This document shows positions 1-5,614 of a stretch of DNA of 7,772 bases, piece after piece. The position numbers and the translations under genes were made by a program. This stretch comes from DATKLX01 sp035542155 (GTDB lineage Bacteria; Chloroflexota; Anaerolineae; Anaerolineales; Anaerolineaceae). The notes beneath the pieces are model-generated. The model ran no database searches. It was not told the origin of the DNA and worked only from the letters and a program-made list of their open reading frames with translations. Position 1 is the stretch's first letter. The number at the start of each line of letters is the position of its first letter. The stretch is from the NCBI GenBank assembly GCA_035542155.1, contig DATKLX010000063.1:1-7772 (forward strand), written 5' to 3'.

Positions 1-62
1 TGTCTGTTCACAACTCCAATATACTCAACCAGGTCCTTTTTGTGCGGTTTTTCTGCCTCCAT
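1..62 (-). CDS. Possible start of a small downstream gene (or read-through tail of the preceding recombinase gene), cut by the window edge
   Basis: After the TAA stop of the second recombinase-type gene there is one GAA codon and then an ATG in the same frame. That frame stays open for 20 codons to the window edge and reads MEAEKPHKKDLVEYIGVVNR. The stretch is charged and more AT-rich than the gene before it. No clear Shine-Dalgarno sequence precedes the ATG; only an A/G-rich run overlaps the end of the previous gene. It could be a third, coupled gene of the element, as the tnpA-tnpB-tnpC order of Tn554-type elements would predict. It could equally be the continuation of the previous gene after a nonsense mutation. 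I do not recognise the family from 20 residues. Confidence 0.25.
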   Translation of the reverse strand, partial: MEAEKPHKKDLVEYIGVVNR

Positions 63-65
63 TTC

Positions 66-782
66 TTACTTTTCTAATTCATTCTTCAGAGCTGGCAGCT
101 CGCGCAGGTCAGCGTTGATCCCAGAGACCGCCCGACCCAGCTTCGTGCGCTGCTCGACGTAGGCATAGAGGTGGGTCCGTTTCAGGTCTTTCAATTCCCA
201 CACCCCGCACTGCTCCACCAGATAGCGCCAGATGCGCAGGTAGCTGGACCAGAAGCGGTAGATGCTGTCGTCCAGCCGGGCGGGGCGCCAGTTGGGCTGG
301 CGCAGGTGCTGGAAGCGCTCCAGATCGAGCACCAGCCATTCTGGCAGTCCCTGAGTGTGGGCTGTAATGTCAAAAGGCGTGACCTTGTACTCCAGCATGC
401 CCCGCTCGTGGCGCAGGAAGCGCTTGAACTTCACCAGTCCGTTGAGGTTGTTGCGGGTCCACACCTGGCTCTGGCTCTTAGCACGGACATACTCCTCGGC
501 TGGCCGGAAGTCGTCCTCCAGGTCGATCCGGGAATGGTGCTTGAGGTTGAAGCCCAGAACATGTCCAGCAGCGGTAAGGTAGATGAGCCGGGTGGTGAAG
601 GCGCTGGTCCCGCCGCTGGAGAGCCACTCGCGGTAGCGTTCCAGCAAGGCGATGTTCTCGGGCGGCCAATCCTTCGTGGAATGCGGCCGGGGCGCTTCAG
701 CGGGCAGGTTCTGGTCGCGAGCGTAAATGAGTGCCTGATCGTAGATTTCGGCGACGGTAGTAGCTGTCTTGGGCGGGCTCAT
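66..782 (-). CDS. Second recombinase-type protein of the element, DNA-binding domains only
   Basis: This 238-residue protein looks like the N-terminal half of a tyrosine recombinase/integrase. Residues about 45-128 form a helical core-binding (SAM-like) segment ending in NNLNGLVKFKRFLRHERG. Residues about 150-235 look like a second one (YRFWSSYLRIWRYLVEQCGVWELKDLKRTHLYAYVEQRTK). None of the catalytic signatures (Arg-I, HxxR, GH, Tyr) is present, and the protein stops where a catalytic domain would normally begin. The ATG overlaps the TGA of the upstream recombinase gene as ATGA, with GGAAAG (792-797) about nine bases before the start, so translation is probably coupled. It may be an accessory DNA-binding partner of the upstream enzyme, or a recombinase that lost its catalytic half: the same frame reopens right after the TAA. 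The gene is secure; the exact role is not. Confidence 0.72.
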   Translation of the reverse strand: MSPPKTATTVAEIYDQALIYARDQNLPAEAPRPHSTKDWPPENIALLERYREWLSSGGTSAFTTRLIYLTAAGHVLGFNLKHHSRIDLEDDFRPAEEYVRAKSQSQVWTRNNLNGLVKFKRFLRHERGMLEYKVTPFDITAHTQGLPEWLVLDLERFQHLRQPNWRPARLDDSIYRFWSSYLRIWRYLVEQCGVWELKDLKRTHLYAYVEQRTKLGRAVSGINADLRELPALKNELEK

Positions 783-940
783 GAGGCCCAGCTTTCCAGT
801 TTTTCGCAGGCAGCGTAGTAGTCCTGCTGGACCTGCGGATCATTAGCCTGAACATAGATCTGGGTGGTCTCCAGCCAGCGATGGCCCATGAGCTTCTGAA
901 TGCTGGTGACCGGGACACCCGCGTTGAGCAGGTCGTTGGC
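779..940 (-). CDS. 3' exon of the intron-split tyrosine recombinase gene
   Basis: In the minus-strand frame reading ANDLLNAGVPVTSIQKLMGH, these 53 codons plus TGA are the C-terminal end of a tyrosine recombinase. They contain the second catalytic His (LMGH, residue 254 of the spliced protein) and the nucleophile Tyr (TQIYV, residue 263). The tail YYAACEKLESWAS is typical of this recombinase group. The segment has no start codon of its own and is in phase with the exon at 3459-4160: TTC of RHSF joins GCC of ANDLL exactly. It only makes sense as a spliced product, because before splicing the enzyme lacks these residues. The TGA at 779-781 overlaps the ATG of the next gene. Confidence 0.88.
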   Translation of the reverse strand, partial: ANDLLNAGVPVTSIQKLMGHRWLETTQIYVQANDPQVQQDYYAACEKLESWAS

Positions 941-1001
941 ATAGGGTGGAAGGGCGGCGCGTTACCCCTTTGCAGAGGCACGTTTCCGCCCAGCCCCCTC
1001 C
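941..1001 (-). ncRNA. Group II intron domain VI with branch-point adenosine and 3' splice site
   Basis: Immediately 3' of domain V, AGGGGG pairs with CC-CCCT of the terminal CCACCCTAT, leaving one unpaired A at 947. That A is the seventh nucleotide from the intron end, the expected place for the lariat branch point. Further in, GGGCGG pairs with CCGCCC. The apical part contains CCTCT-GCAA-AGGGG, a stem with a GNRA-type loop. The last intron base is 941, and the exon resumes at 940. Confidence 0.8.
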
Positions 1002-1035
1002 AAACCGGACGGGCAACTTTCGCTGCATCCGGCTT
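1002..1035 (-). ncRNA. Group II intron domain V (catalytic hairpin)
   Basis: The 34-nt minus-strand segment starts AAGCCGGATGCAGCG and ends GTCCGGTTT, with a GAAA tetraloop in the middle. It has the classical domain V layout: a lower stem containing the AGC catalytic triad paired to CGGTT, a two-base bulge region (CG), and a GNRA-capped upper stem. It begins 15 nt after the stop codon of the intron-encoded protein, the usual spacing. Confidence 0.9.
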
Positions 1036-1050
1036 TCCCGCATAGCAATC

Positions 1051-2853
1051 CTAAGATTTGGCATGATAGGCGGTGTGACAGGCCCGGCAGAGCAAGATGG
1101 TTCTCTGCTCCATTCCGGACTGCGCCACATTGCCCATTCCTTTCTTGTCTCGTTTGGCTTTGACCAATCGGTTGGGATGATGTACGTACAAGGTCACCCC
1201 GCTCATTCCACAATGTTCACACTTGAGATCGGCTCGTTCGCGCGTTTCCAGCTTTTTGTGAAGGCTGCGGCCTTGCGCCCACCCTCGGTCGATGTACGGT
1301 TGGATATCCTGGACTTCACTGACCCAGGGTAGTCCGATTGATTTCCGCGGCAGGGTTTTGTGCCAGATGAAGCAGCGATTTTCCAGGGTAGAGGGCTTGC
1401 CAGGCTTGTACACGTAGAGCCCTTTGCAACCGGTGTGGGGATCGCGAGCATAGTGGTTTTTCATCACCTTGGCAATGGAGCGATGATGGCGTTTGCCCAG
1501 GTAGTGGACGGTGCGCCAGTAGATGACCAGGGAGAGCTTGCCTCCGATGACGTTGTTGTTGTGGGCATAGCGATAGTAGTTGGACCAGCCCCGCGCCACC
1601 GCATTGACGTTCTGGAACACGTCGTATTCAGGAGCCTGGGGATAGCGGGTGGCTTGTTGGATTTTGGCGACGACATTGCGGACGGCTTCTTTGGGGGTCT
1701 CCAGAAACATCCATCCGGTTCCATTGCGGTTCTTGCGGCCTTGCAGGTTATAGCCCAGGAAGCGCACCTTTTCTTGCCAGTGGGTGACATGGGTCTTGTC
1801 CTGGTTGAGGGTTAGCCCCAGACGGAGCTGCATCCATTCGGCGATCTGTGTTTTGAGTTGGAGCGCGTCAGCTTTCGAGGCATCGCACAACAGCACGACA
1901 AAATCATCGGCATAGCGGGTGTAGTAGGTCACTTTCCGAGGGAGGCTGCGGGGTTGCAGGCTGCGCAGATACAGCTTCTCGCGCAGTTCGGCTCGAAGAC
2001 CCTCCGGGGTGGCTTTCTTGGGCATAGGGCGTTTTCCATCCAGGCAGCGTTGAATGTCCATGATGCGATGGTGCAGGCGCATGTACTCTGGATTGCTGCG
2101 GGCATTGCGTTCTGTGGCTGTTTCCGGGTGCGGATTGACTCCCCGCTGGGTTTCCAGCCAAGTATCCAATTCATGCAGGACTACGTTGGCCAGGATGGGG
2201 CTGGCGATGCCGCCCTGGGGTGTCCCAGAAAAGCTCTTTGCGAAGCTGCCGGCTTCCATCACTCCGGCCTGGAGCATTTTGCGGATCAGGTCGATAAAGC
2301 GCTCGTCTTTGATCCGCTTGCGCAAGCAATTCAAGATCGCCCCATGCGGGATGCTGCCAAAGCAGTCAGTGATATCCCCCTCGATAATCCATTTTGCTCC
2401 GCTGCGGTAGGCTGTGGAGATCTGGCGCAGAGCTGTGATGGGGCTGTGTTCTGGCCGGAACCCGTGGGAGCATTTGCGGAAGATGGGTTCGTAGAGGGCT
2501 TCCAGAATGAAGGCCACTCCCGCCTGGACGATCTTGTCTCGGCTGGCGGGGATGCCCAGGGGACGGAGCTTCCCATTCTTCTTGGGGATGTACACTCGCC
2601 GCACCGGTTTGGGTTGGTAGGTGCCTGCCTGGAGTTCATCGCTCAGACGGAGTATGGCCGGGTTGGTCATATCCGCCATCGTTTGCCCATCTACGCCTGG
2701 GGTTTGGGCTCCTTTGTTCCCTGCGATGCGTCCTTTGGCTATTGCGAGCAGGCCCGGTTGTTTCAAGAGTCGATACAATCGGTCAAAGCGTTTGCTGGGA
2801 TCTCCTTTCGCCAGGATCTTGAGATGTTCAAGTTCCGCAGTCACATCAGCCAT
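1051..2853 (-). CDS. ltrA: Group II intron-encoded protein: reverse transcriptase, maturase and HNH endonuclease
   Basis: This 600-residue multifunctional protein helps splice the intron and copies it into new DNA sites by target-primed reverse transcription. Domains in order: RT0 with NKGAQTPGVDG (46-56); fingers with RPLGIP (97-102); palm motif A EGDITDCF with Asp160; PQGG (212-215); YADD (314-317); maturase/thumb with GWSNYYRYA (422-430); and a C-terminal zinc-type HNH domain with CEHC (545-548), HH (558-559) and CRACH (589-593). Every catalytic residue I can check is present, so it looks functional. The frame is open upstream to 3177, but that part encodes intron RNA-like sequence. The chosen ATG at 2853 has GGAGGTG nine bases before it and begins MADVTAEL, the usual N-terminus position in this family. 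The stop lies 15 nt before domain V. Confidence 0.95.
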   Translation of the reverse strand: MADVTAELEHLKILAKGDPSKRFDRLYRLLKQPGLLAIAKGRIAGNKGAQTPGVDGQTMADMTNPAILRLSDELQAGTYQPKPVRRVYIPKKNGKLRPLGIPASRDKIVQAGVAFILEALYEPIFRKCSHGFRPEHSPITALRQISTAYRSGAKWIIEGDITDCFGSIPHGAILNCLRKRIKDERFIDLIRKMLQAGVMEAGSFAKSFSGTPQGGIASPILANVVLHELDTWLETQRGVNPHPETATERNARSNPEYMRLHHRIMDIQRCLDGKRPMPKKATPEGLRAELREKLYLRSLQPRSLPRKVTYYTRYADDFVVLLCDASKADALQLKTQIAEWMQLRLGLTLNQDKTHVTHWQEKVRFLGYNLQGRKNRNGTGWMFLETPKEAVRNVVAKIQQATRYPQAPEYDVFQNVNAVARGWSNYYRYAHNNNVIGGKLSLVIYWRTVHYLGKRHHRSIAKVMKNHYARDPHTGCKGLYVYKPGKPSTLENRCFIWHKTLPRKSIGLPWVSEVQDIQPYIDRGWAQGRSLHKKLETRERADLKCEHCGMSGVTLYVHHPNRLVKAKRDKKGMGNVAQSGMEQRTILLCRACHTAYHAKS

Positions 2854-3458
2854 AAGGTCTAACACCTCCGTATGTGTCTCTAACTTGAACGCTATGCCTC
2901 TGGCCCTTCGCCTTGTGCGCGGCTTTCCCGCACTCCCTGGGTGGGCGTTACGCCACCGACTACTATGGCCAGTCTGTCCCACCCGGACCCGCTGCGTCCC
3001 AAGAACGTCTCCCTTGGCAGGGAAGGTCGGGTGGTTCCCCGGTAGCTGTCTGGTTATGGGAATGGGGGTGGGTTGGTTTCCGAACACGTTCTCTCTGACA
3101 GAGAGCTTGAGGGCTGGGTTCTTCGCACATACAGGCGCTTGGAACCTACCTATCATTCGCTCAGGGTTCTCCGCCAAGTTTCGCTAGACGGATGACAGCC
3201 CTCCTGACCTCATAGACCGAGTAGGTCAGCCCACGGCTTGGTCATGTTTCACCTTCGCCAATTACCGGCTAACCCGTCCCATTCACTTCAGAACGTTTGC
3301 CTTTTGAGGGTCGATCTCCCTCTCACAACTCGCTCTTTCCCCTGGAAGCTGACCAGCCCAGGGCTTCTTGGAGCTCTGAACCGCCAGGGTAAGAATACCC
3401 GTTCCTGTCAACGGGTAGCGTTCGCTAACGCAATAACCAGACGCCCGAACGGGCGCCC
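2854..3458 (-). ncRNA. 5' non-coding part of the group II intron (domains I-III and start of IV)
   Basis: This roughly 600-nt stretch has no convincing gene and should fold as the ribozyme scaffold. Visible hairpins include GCGCCCG/CGGGCGT right at the 5' end, TAGCG/CGCTA around 3415-3426, ACCCGTT/AACGGGT (3397-3416) and CTCTCT/AGAGAG (3091-3105). The exon ends in AGCTTC (putative IBS1). Partial complements in the intron include GAAGC at 3363-3367 and AAGCT near 3101-3105, but I cannot assign EBS1 without folding. Domain borders inside the segment are likewise not resolved. Confidence 0.72.
2863..2869 (-). promoter_or_regulatory. Shine-Dalgarno site deciding the start of the intron-encoded protein
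   Basis: GGAGGTG on the minus strand lies nine bases before the ATG at 2853. It is the only strong ribosome binding site in this frame and argues against the longer open frame that reaches back to 3177. Confidence 0.8.
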
Positions 3459-4160
3459 GAAGCTGTGACGGAGACGATGAGCGGTGAGGCGGCTGTCGGC
3501 CTCCTCCCGGTAGCGCATCAGGCGCAGGTGAATGGCCGTGGTGGACAGCCCGTGCAGGTGGTAGCCCAGAAAGACGAAATCGCAGGCCACTTTGGGACGG
3601 GCTTTCAAGTATTCCCGCAAGGCGCGTTCAGCCTGGGGCGAGAGGTAGACCGAGCGTTCCCGCGAGCCTTTGCCGCGGGCGACCAGACGAGGCCGGGGCT
3701 CGTCGAGGTACAGATCTGTGAGCAGTAGTCCGGCTACCTCGCCGATGCGCAGACCGCATCGCAGCATTAATAAAAACATGGCTTTGTCGCGGGGATCCTG
3801 GATGGCCTCGAAAAAGGCGCGCAGCTCCTCCTCCTGAACGGGACGCGGCAGTCGCTGCGGCTGGCGCAGATTGTGACGGCGGGGCAGCACCGGACAGACC
3901 AGGCTGGGATCTTCGGCCGATAGGTAGACGTAGAAGGAGAGGATGGCGGCCAGGCGGCGGTTGATGGTGGCCGCTTTGAAGCCGCGCTCTGCCTGCTGGC
4001 TGATGAATTTGTCGACGTCGCGGAAGGTGATGGAATTAGGCGGAGTATCGCCGGTGAGGGTGGCGAACTGGGCCAGGTCGTAGCGGTAATCCTTCCAGGT
4101 GCGAGCCTGGGGATTGCGCCGCTGGACCCAATTGACGAATTCCTGAATTTCGGATAGCAT
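3459..4160 (-). CDS. Tyrosine recombinase/integrase, 5' exon (catalytic gene split by the group II intron)
   Basis: The gene encodes a site-specific tyrosine recombinase that would excise or integrate the element. The 5' exon gives 234 residues: an N-terminal core-binding domain (about 1-88) and most of the catalytic domain. Catalytic Arg138 (CGLRIGE), Lys164 (RGKGSRER) and the box His228/Arg231 (HRLRHSF) are visible. After splicing to 779-940 the protein is 287 residues long and gains His254 and Tyr263, the usual family size. Without splicing it reads 15 residues into the intron and stops at 3408, giving a protein with no nucleophile. The ATG at 4160 was chosen over an upstream one at 4205 because CAGGAGG lies seven bases ahead. 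That ribosome site can pair with an upstream complement (see the leader). The gene is followed by, and overlaps, a DNA-binding partner gene. Confidence 0.9.
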
Positions 4161-4162
4161 AA

Positions 4163-4225
4163 AAATACCTCCTGTTTGAGCAAAATGTGGACTGGTCTCC
4201 AACATTCTACTCCCAGGAGGAATTT
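4163..4225 (-). promoter_or_regulatory. Recombinase mRNA leader that can sequester the ribosome binding site
   Basis: On the minus strand, CCTCCTG (4220-4214) is a perfect complement of the Shine-Dalgarno CAGGAGG (4174-4168). After one T-T mismatch, AAAT pairs with ATTT, giving an 11-bp helix that encloses the hairpin at 4185-4205. Such a helix would hide the ribosome site of the recombinase gene. The pairing is seen directly; its regulatory use is inferred. The same inverted repeat in DNA could instead be a protein-binding site near the element end. Confidence 0.5.
4185..4205 (-). repeat. Hairpin/palindrome 1 with GACCAG loop
   Basis: On the minus strand, ATGTTGGA and TCCACAT pair with one bulged T, closing a six-base loop GACCAG (CTGGTC on the plus strand at 4192-4197). 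It sits inside the larger inverted repeat that covers the recombinase ribosome site. Another palindrome 70 bp upstream has a different stem but the identical six-base centre. Confidence 0.6.
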
Positions 4226-4254
4226 GATTCCTAATCCGAGAGAAAATGTCCGCT

Positions 4255-4276
4255 TAAGATAACTGGTCTTATCTTA
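4255..4276. repeat. Hairpin/palindrome 2 with the same CTGGTC centre, at the element/RHS junction; candidate attachment site
   Basis: Perfect 8-bp arms TAAGATAA and TTATCTTA flank the six-base centre CTGGTC. Short inverted arms around a 6-bp spacer are the general form of a tyrosine recombinase crossover site. The right arm doubles as coding sequence of the truncated RHS gene (TAT CTT A..., the Tyr-Leu of YLTQFSQPDSIIP), while RHS similarity fades to its left, where a TAA closes the frame. I therefore infer that the element boundary lies here. The matching site at the far end is outside the window. Confidence 0.5.
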
Positions 4277-4311
4277 CCCAGTTCTCCCAACCGGATAGCA
4301 TTATACCCAAT

Positions 4312-5073
4312 TTGTATAATCCATTGGATTGGAATCGCTATGCCTATGTCCGCTGGAATCCAATCAATTTTAATGACCCGGATGGGTATAGAGCATGTGA
4401 AGACTCACAGGCGAATGGCTGTGGTAATAATCATTATGCGACGGCTTATGAACAACTTTCTGACGAAAAAAGACAAGATTATTTATTCTCACTAATGTTT
4501 TTAGGTTCAAGGAAAAATAATTCCTGGACAGTGGATGATTGGAAATATTACTATGGTCATAAGGACGAATTATGGAATGATCCTTCTTCATGGGTAAATC
4601 CTGATAATAAAACGGGATGGGATTTATTTGCGCTCCACGTGGACCGGCTTTCCTCTCACTATAGCTCGTCAGAAAAAGGTCAGTTTACTGAGGACTTTGC
4701 TCTGGCCTTTGGGGGAATACCTCGAAGTGCACCTTGGCCTCAAGCTGCCTTTGGTGTAAAAAACGGTCCAAAAACATTGAATTTTTTGCATGAAGGAAAT
4801 GATGGTTTAGACTCGCACTATACAGATACTTTATCACCTAATGACAACCAATCTCACCACTATGCGGGGATATTTTTCCTAAGTTACCACGTTGGATCAG
4901 AGTCAGCAATAGCCATTAATTATTTTCGCGATACGGATAATCCTGGGGACATCAACCTTGGTAGGCAGGCAGCACTTGACGCCTATGTATTCCGGAATAT
5001 TTATAATGATCCAAGACGCTTGTCGGAGGCCATTCTGCGACTTAAGTCATACCAAGTAGTAAAGGGGTACTAA
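4312..5073 (+). CDS. C-terminal piece of an RHS-repeat protein: end of the core plus variable tip
   Basis: The frame begins with the conserved end of an RHS repeat-associated core (NPLDWNRYAYVRWNPINFNDPDGY, residues 3-26). It continues into a tip of about 227 residues. RHS similarity extends further upstream as YLTQFSQPDSIIPN, and the frame is open back to 4258, where the TAA at 4255-4257 ends it, so the giant N-terminal shell is missing. The first possible start is a weak TTG at 4312 with no good ribosome site, so expression is doubtful. Tip features are DNQSHHYAGIFFLSYHVG (178-195) and NPGDINLGRQAALDA (210-224). They resemble a His-containing domain seen at the ends of some RHS-type proteins, whose activity I cannot name. 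The segment is clearly AT-richer than its surroundings. A small membrane protein follows after two bases, as a cognate or immunity gene would. Confidence 0.75.
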   Translation: MYNPLDWNRYAYVRWNPINFNDPDGYRACEDSQANGCGNNHYATAYEQLSDEKRQDYLFSLMFLGSRKNNSWTVDDWKYYYGHKDELWNDPSSWVNPDNKTGWDLFALHVDRLSSHYSSSEKGQFTEDFALAFGGIPRSAPWPQAAFGVKNGPKTLNFLHEGNDGLDSHYTDTLSPNDNQSHHYAGIFFLSYHVGSESAIAINYFRDTDNPGDINLGRQAALDAYVFRNIYNDPRRLSEAILRLKSYQVVKGY

Positions 5074-5075
5074 AG

Positions 5076-5522
5076 ATGAAAAAGCCACTCATAATCCTTG
5101 GTTCTGTATTTTTGCTAATAATAATGGCGATTTGCCTTTTTAGCGTGCTCTTGCAAAATCAGAATCCTTACAAAAGCAAACAGGACAGCTTAGCTAATGA
5201 GTTGGGTGTTAAGGTTACGGATTATCCATATCAGCATTCTTTTCCTGCAGGATATTTCAATGAAATTCTAAAATCCGGGATGACTGTTGATGAGGTGCAT
5301 AAAATAATTAAGGGCTATGAAAAAGCTTACCGATGCAGATCACCGGTAGAGACATATTATTATCGAGAAGTTTACTATTATTATTCATTGGAGGATACAA
5401 AAGCTTTACGCTTTCAGGTTTTTTTTGATAAGCAGGAAAAATTTACTCGGCTAGAAGGTGAGGACGACGATAGCAGGACAATATTAATCAAGGATTGTGA
5501 ATTGGGAATAATCGAACAATAA
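5076..5522 (+). CDS. Small membrane-anchored protein with a BamE/SmpA-like motif; possible partner of the RHS tip
   Basis: The protein has 148 residues. Residues 4-26 (PLIILGSVFLLIIMAICLFSVLL) form one hydrophobic segment after MKK, acting as an uncleaved anchor or signal peptide; no lipobox Cys is evident. The rest should lie outside the cytoplasm. GMTVDEVHKII followed by a Tyr-rich strand region (YYYREVYYYYSL) and LRFQVFFDKQEKFTRLEGE recalls the fold of small BamE/SmpA-like domains (GMTxxEV...Y...V.FD..G.v). This is a motif impression only. It starts two bases after the RHS tip stop, with AAAGGGG about ten bases upstream, so the two are almost certainly co-translated. It shares their low GC. 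By position it could be an immunity or accessory protein for the tip; the sequence does not prove this. Confidence 0.75.
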   Translation: MKKPLIILGSVFLLIIMAICLFSVLLQNQNPYKSKQDSLANELGVKVTDYPYQHSFPAGYFNEILKSGMTVDEVHKIIKGYEKAYRCRSPVETYYYREVYYYYSLEDTKALRFQVFFDKQEKFTRLEGEDDDSRTILIKDCELGIIEQ

Positions 5523-5582
5523 ATAATCGATGTGGTTATTGAGCAACTATATTAATTAACTGGTAATTGGAAATGAAAAGAT

Positions 5583-5614
5583 GGGCAGAGAGCGGTGTTA
5601 CCCGCTCTCTGCCC
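5583..5614. terminator. Strong 13-bp hairpin, possible bidirectional transcription stop
   Basis: GGGCAGAGAGCGG and CCGCTCTCTGCCC are perfect inverted repeats around a six-base loop, 60 bp after the small membrane protein gene. It lies between convergent genes (plus-strand RHS module, minus-strand recombinase remnant). There is no T-run on the plus side. On the minus side ATCTTTTCATTT follows, a mediocre U-tract. A terminator is the simplest reading, mainly for the minus strand. Confidence 0.45.

Larger units (their letters stand above)
941..3458 (-). mobile_element. Group II intron (chloroplast-like type) inserted in the tyrosine recombinase gene
   Basis: This 2518-nt retroelement interrupts the recombinase gene in phase 0. 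The boundaries come from three sources. Removing exactly this segment restores the recombinase reading frame through the conserved RHSF/A site. A 34-nt domain V and a domain VI with a bulged A lie at the 3' end, which finishes CCCTAT. The intron-encoded protein occupies a domain IV loop. The 5' end reads GGGCGCCCG rather than the usual GUGYG, so the first base is inferred from the protein join. The sense direction matches the host gene, as needed for splicing. The encoded protein with an HNH domain and its insertion between motifs RT4 and RT5 resemble the chloroplast-like lineage; the class call is an inference. All core parts look intact, so it may be active. Confidence 0.88.

Noticed and set aside
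171..818. Plus-strand open frame opposite the second recombinase gene
   Set aside because: The opposite strand has recognisable recombinase-type sequence and a coupled start; this is its shadow.
697..981. Minus-strand 94-codon frame over the 3' exon
   Set aside because: It is in a different frame from the conserved ANDLLNAG...QIYVQ sequence and has no similarity.
1858..2862. Long open frame on the plus strand (334 codons)
   Set aside because: It is antisense to the reverse transcriptase, with no family resemblance and no ribosome site; an artefact of GC-rich codon usage.
2854..3177. In-frame N-terminal extension of the reverse transcriptase (about 108 extra residues)
   Set aside because: It encodes low-complexity, non-family sequence overlapping intron RNA. 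A strong GGAGGTG site points to the ATG at 2853, which matches the family N-terminus.
3408..3458. Native C-terminus of the recombinase ending GRPFGRLVIALANATR
   Set aside because: These residues are read from intron sequence. The true continuation (ANDLLNAG...GH...Y) is at 940-779.
4161..4205. Upstream ATG at 4205 as the recombinase start
   Set aside because: It lacks a ribosome site and lies in the leader hairpin, while CAGGAGG clearly serves the ATG at 4160.
4300..4320. TATAAT boxes on both strands near the RHS junction as promoters
   Set aside because: No acceptable -35 box lies at 16-18 bases for either, and both lie within RHS coding sequence, so chance is likely.
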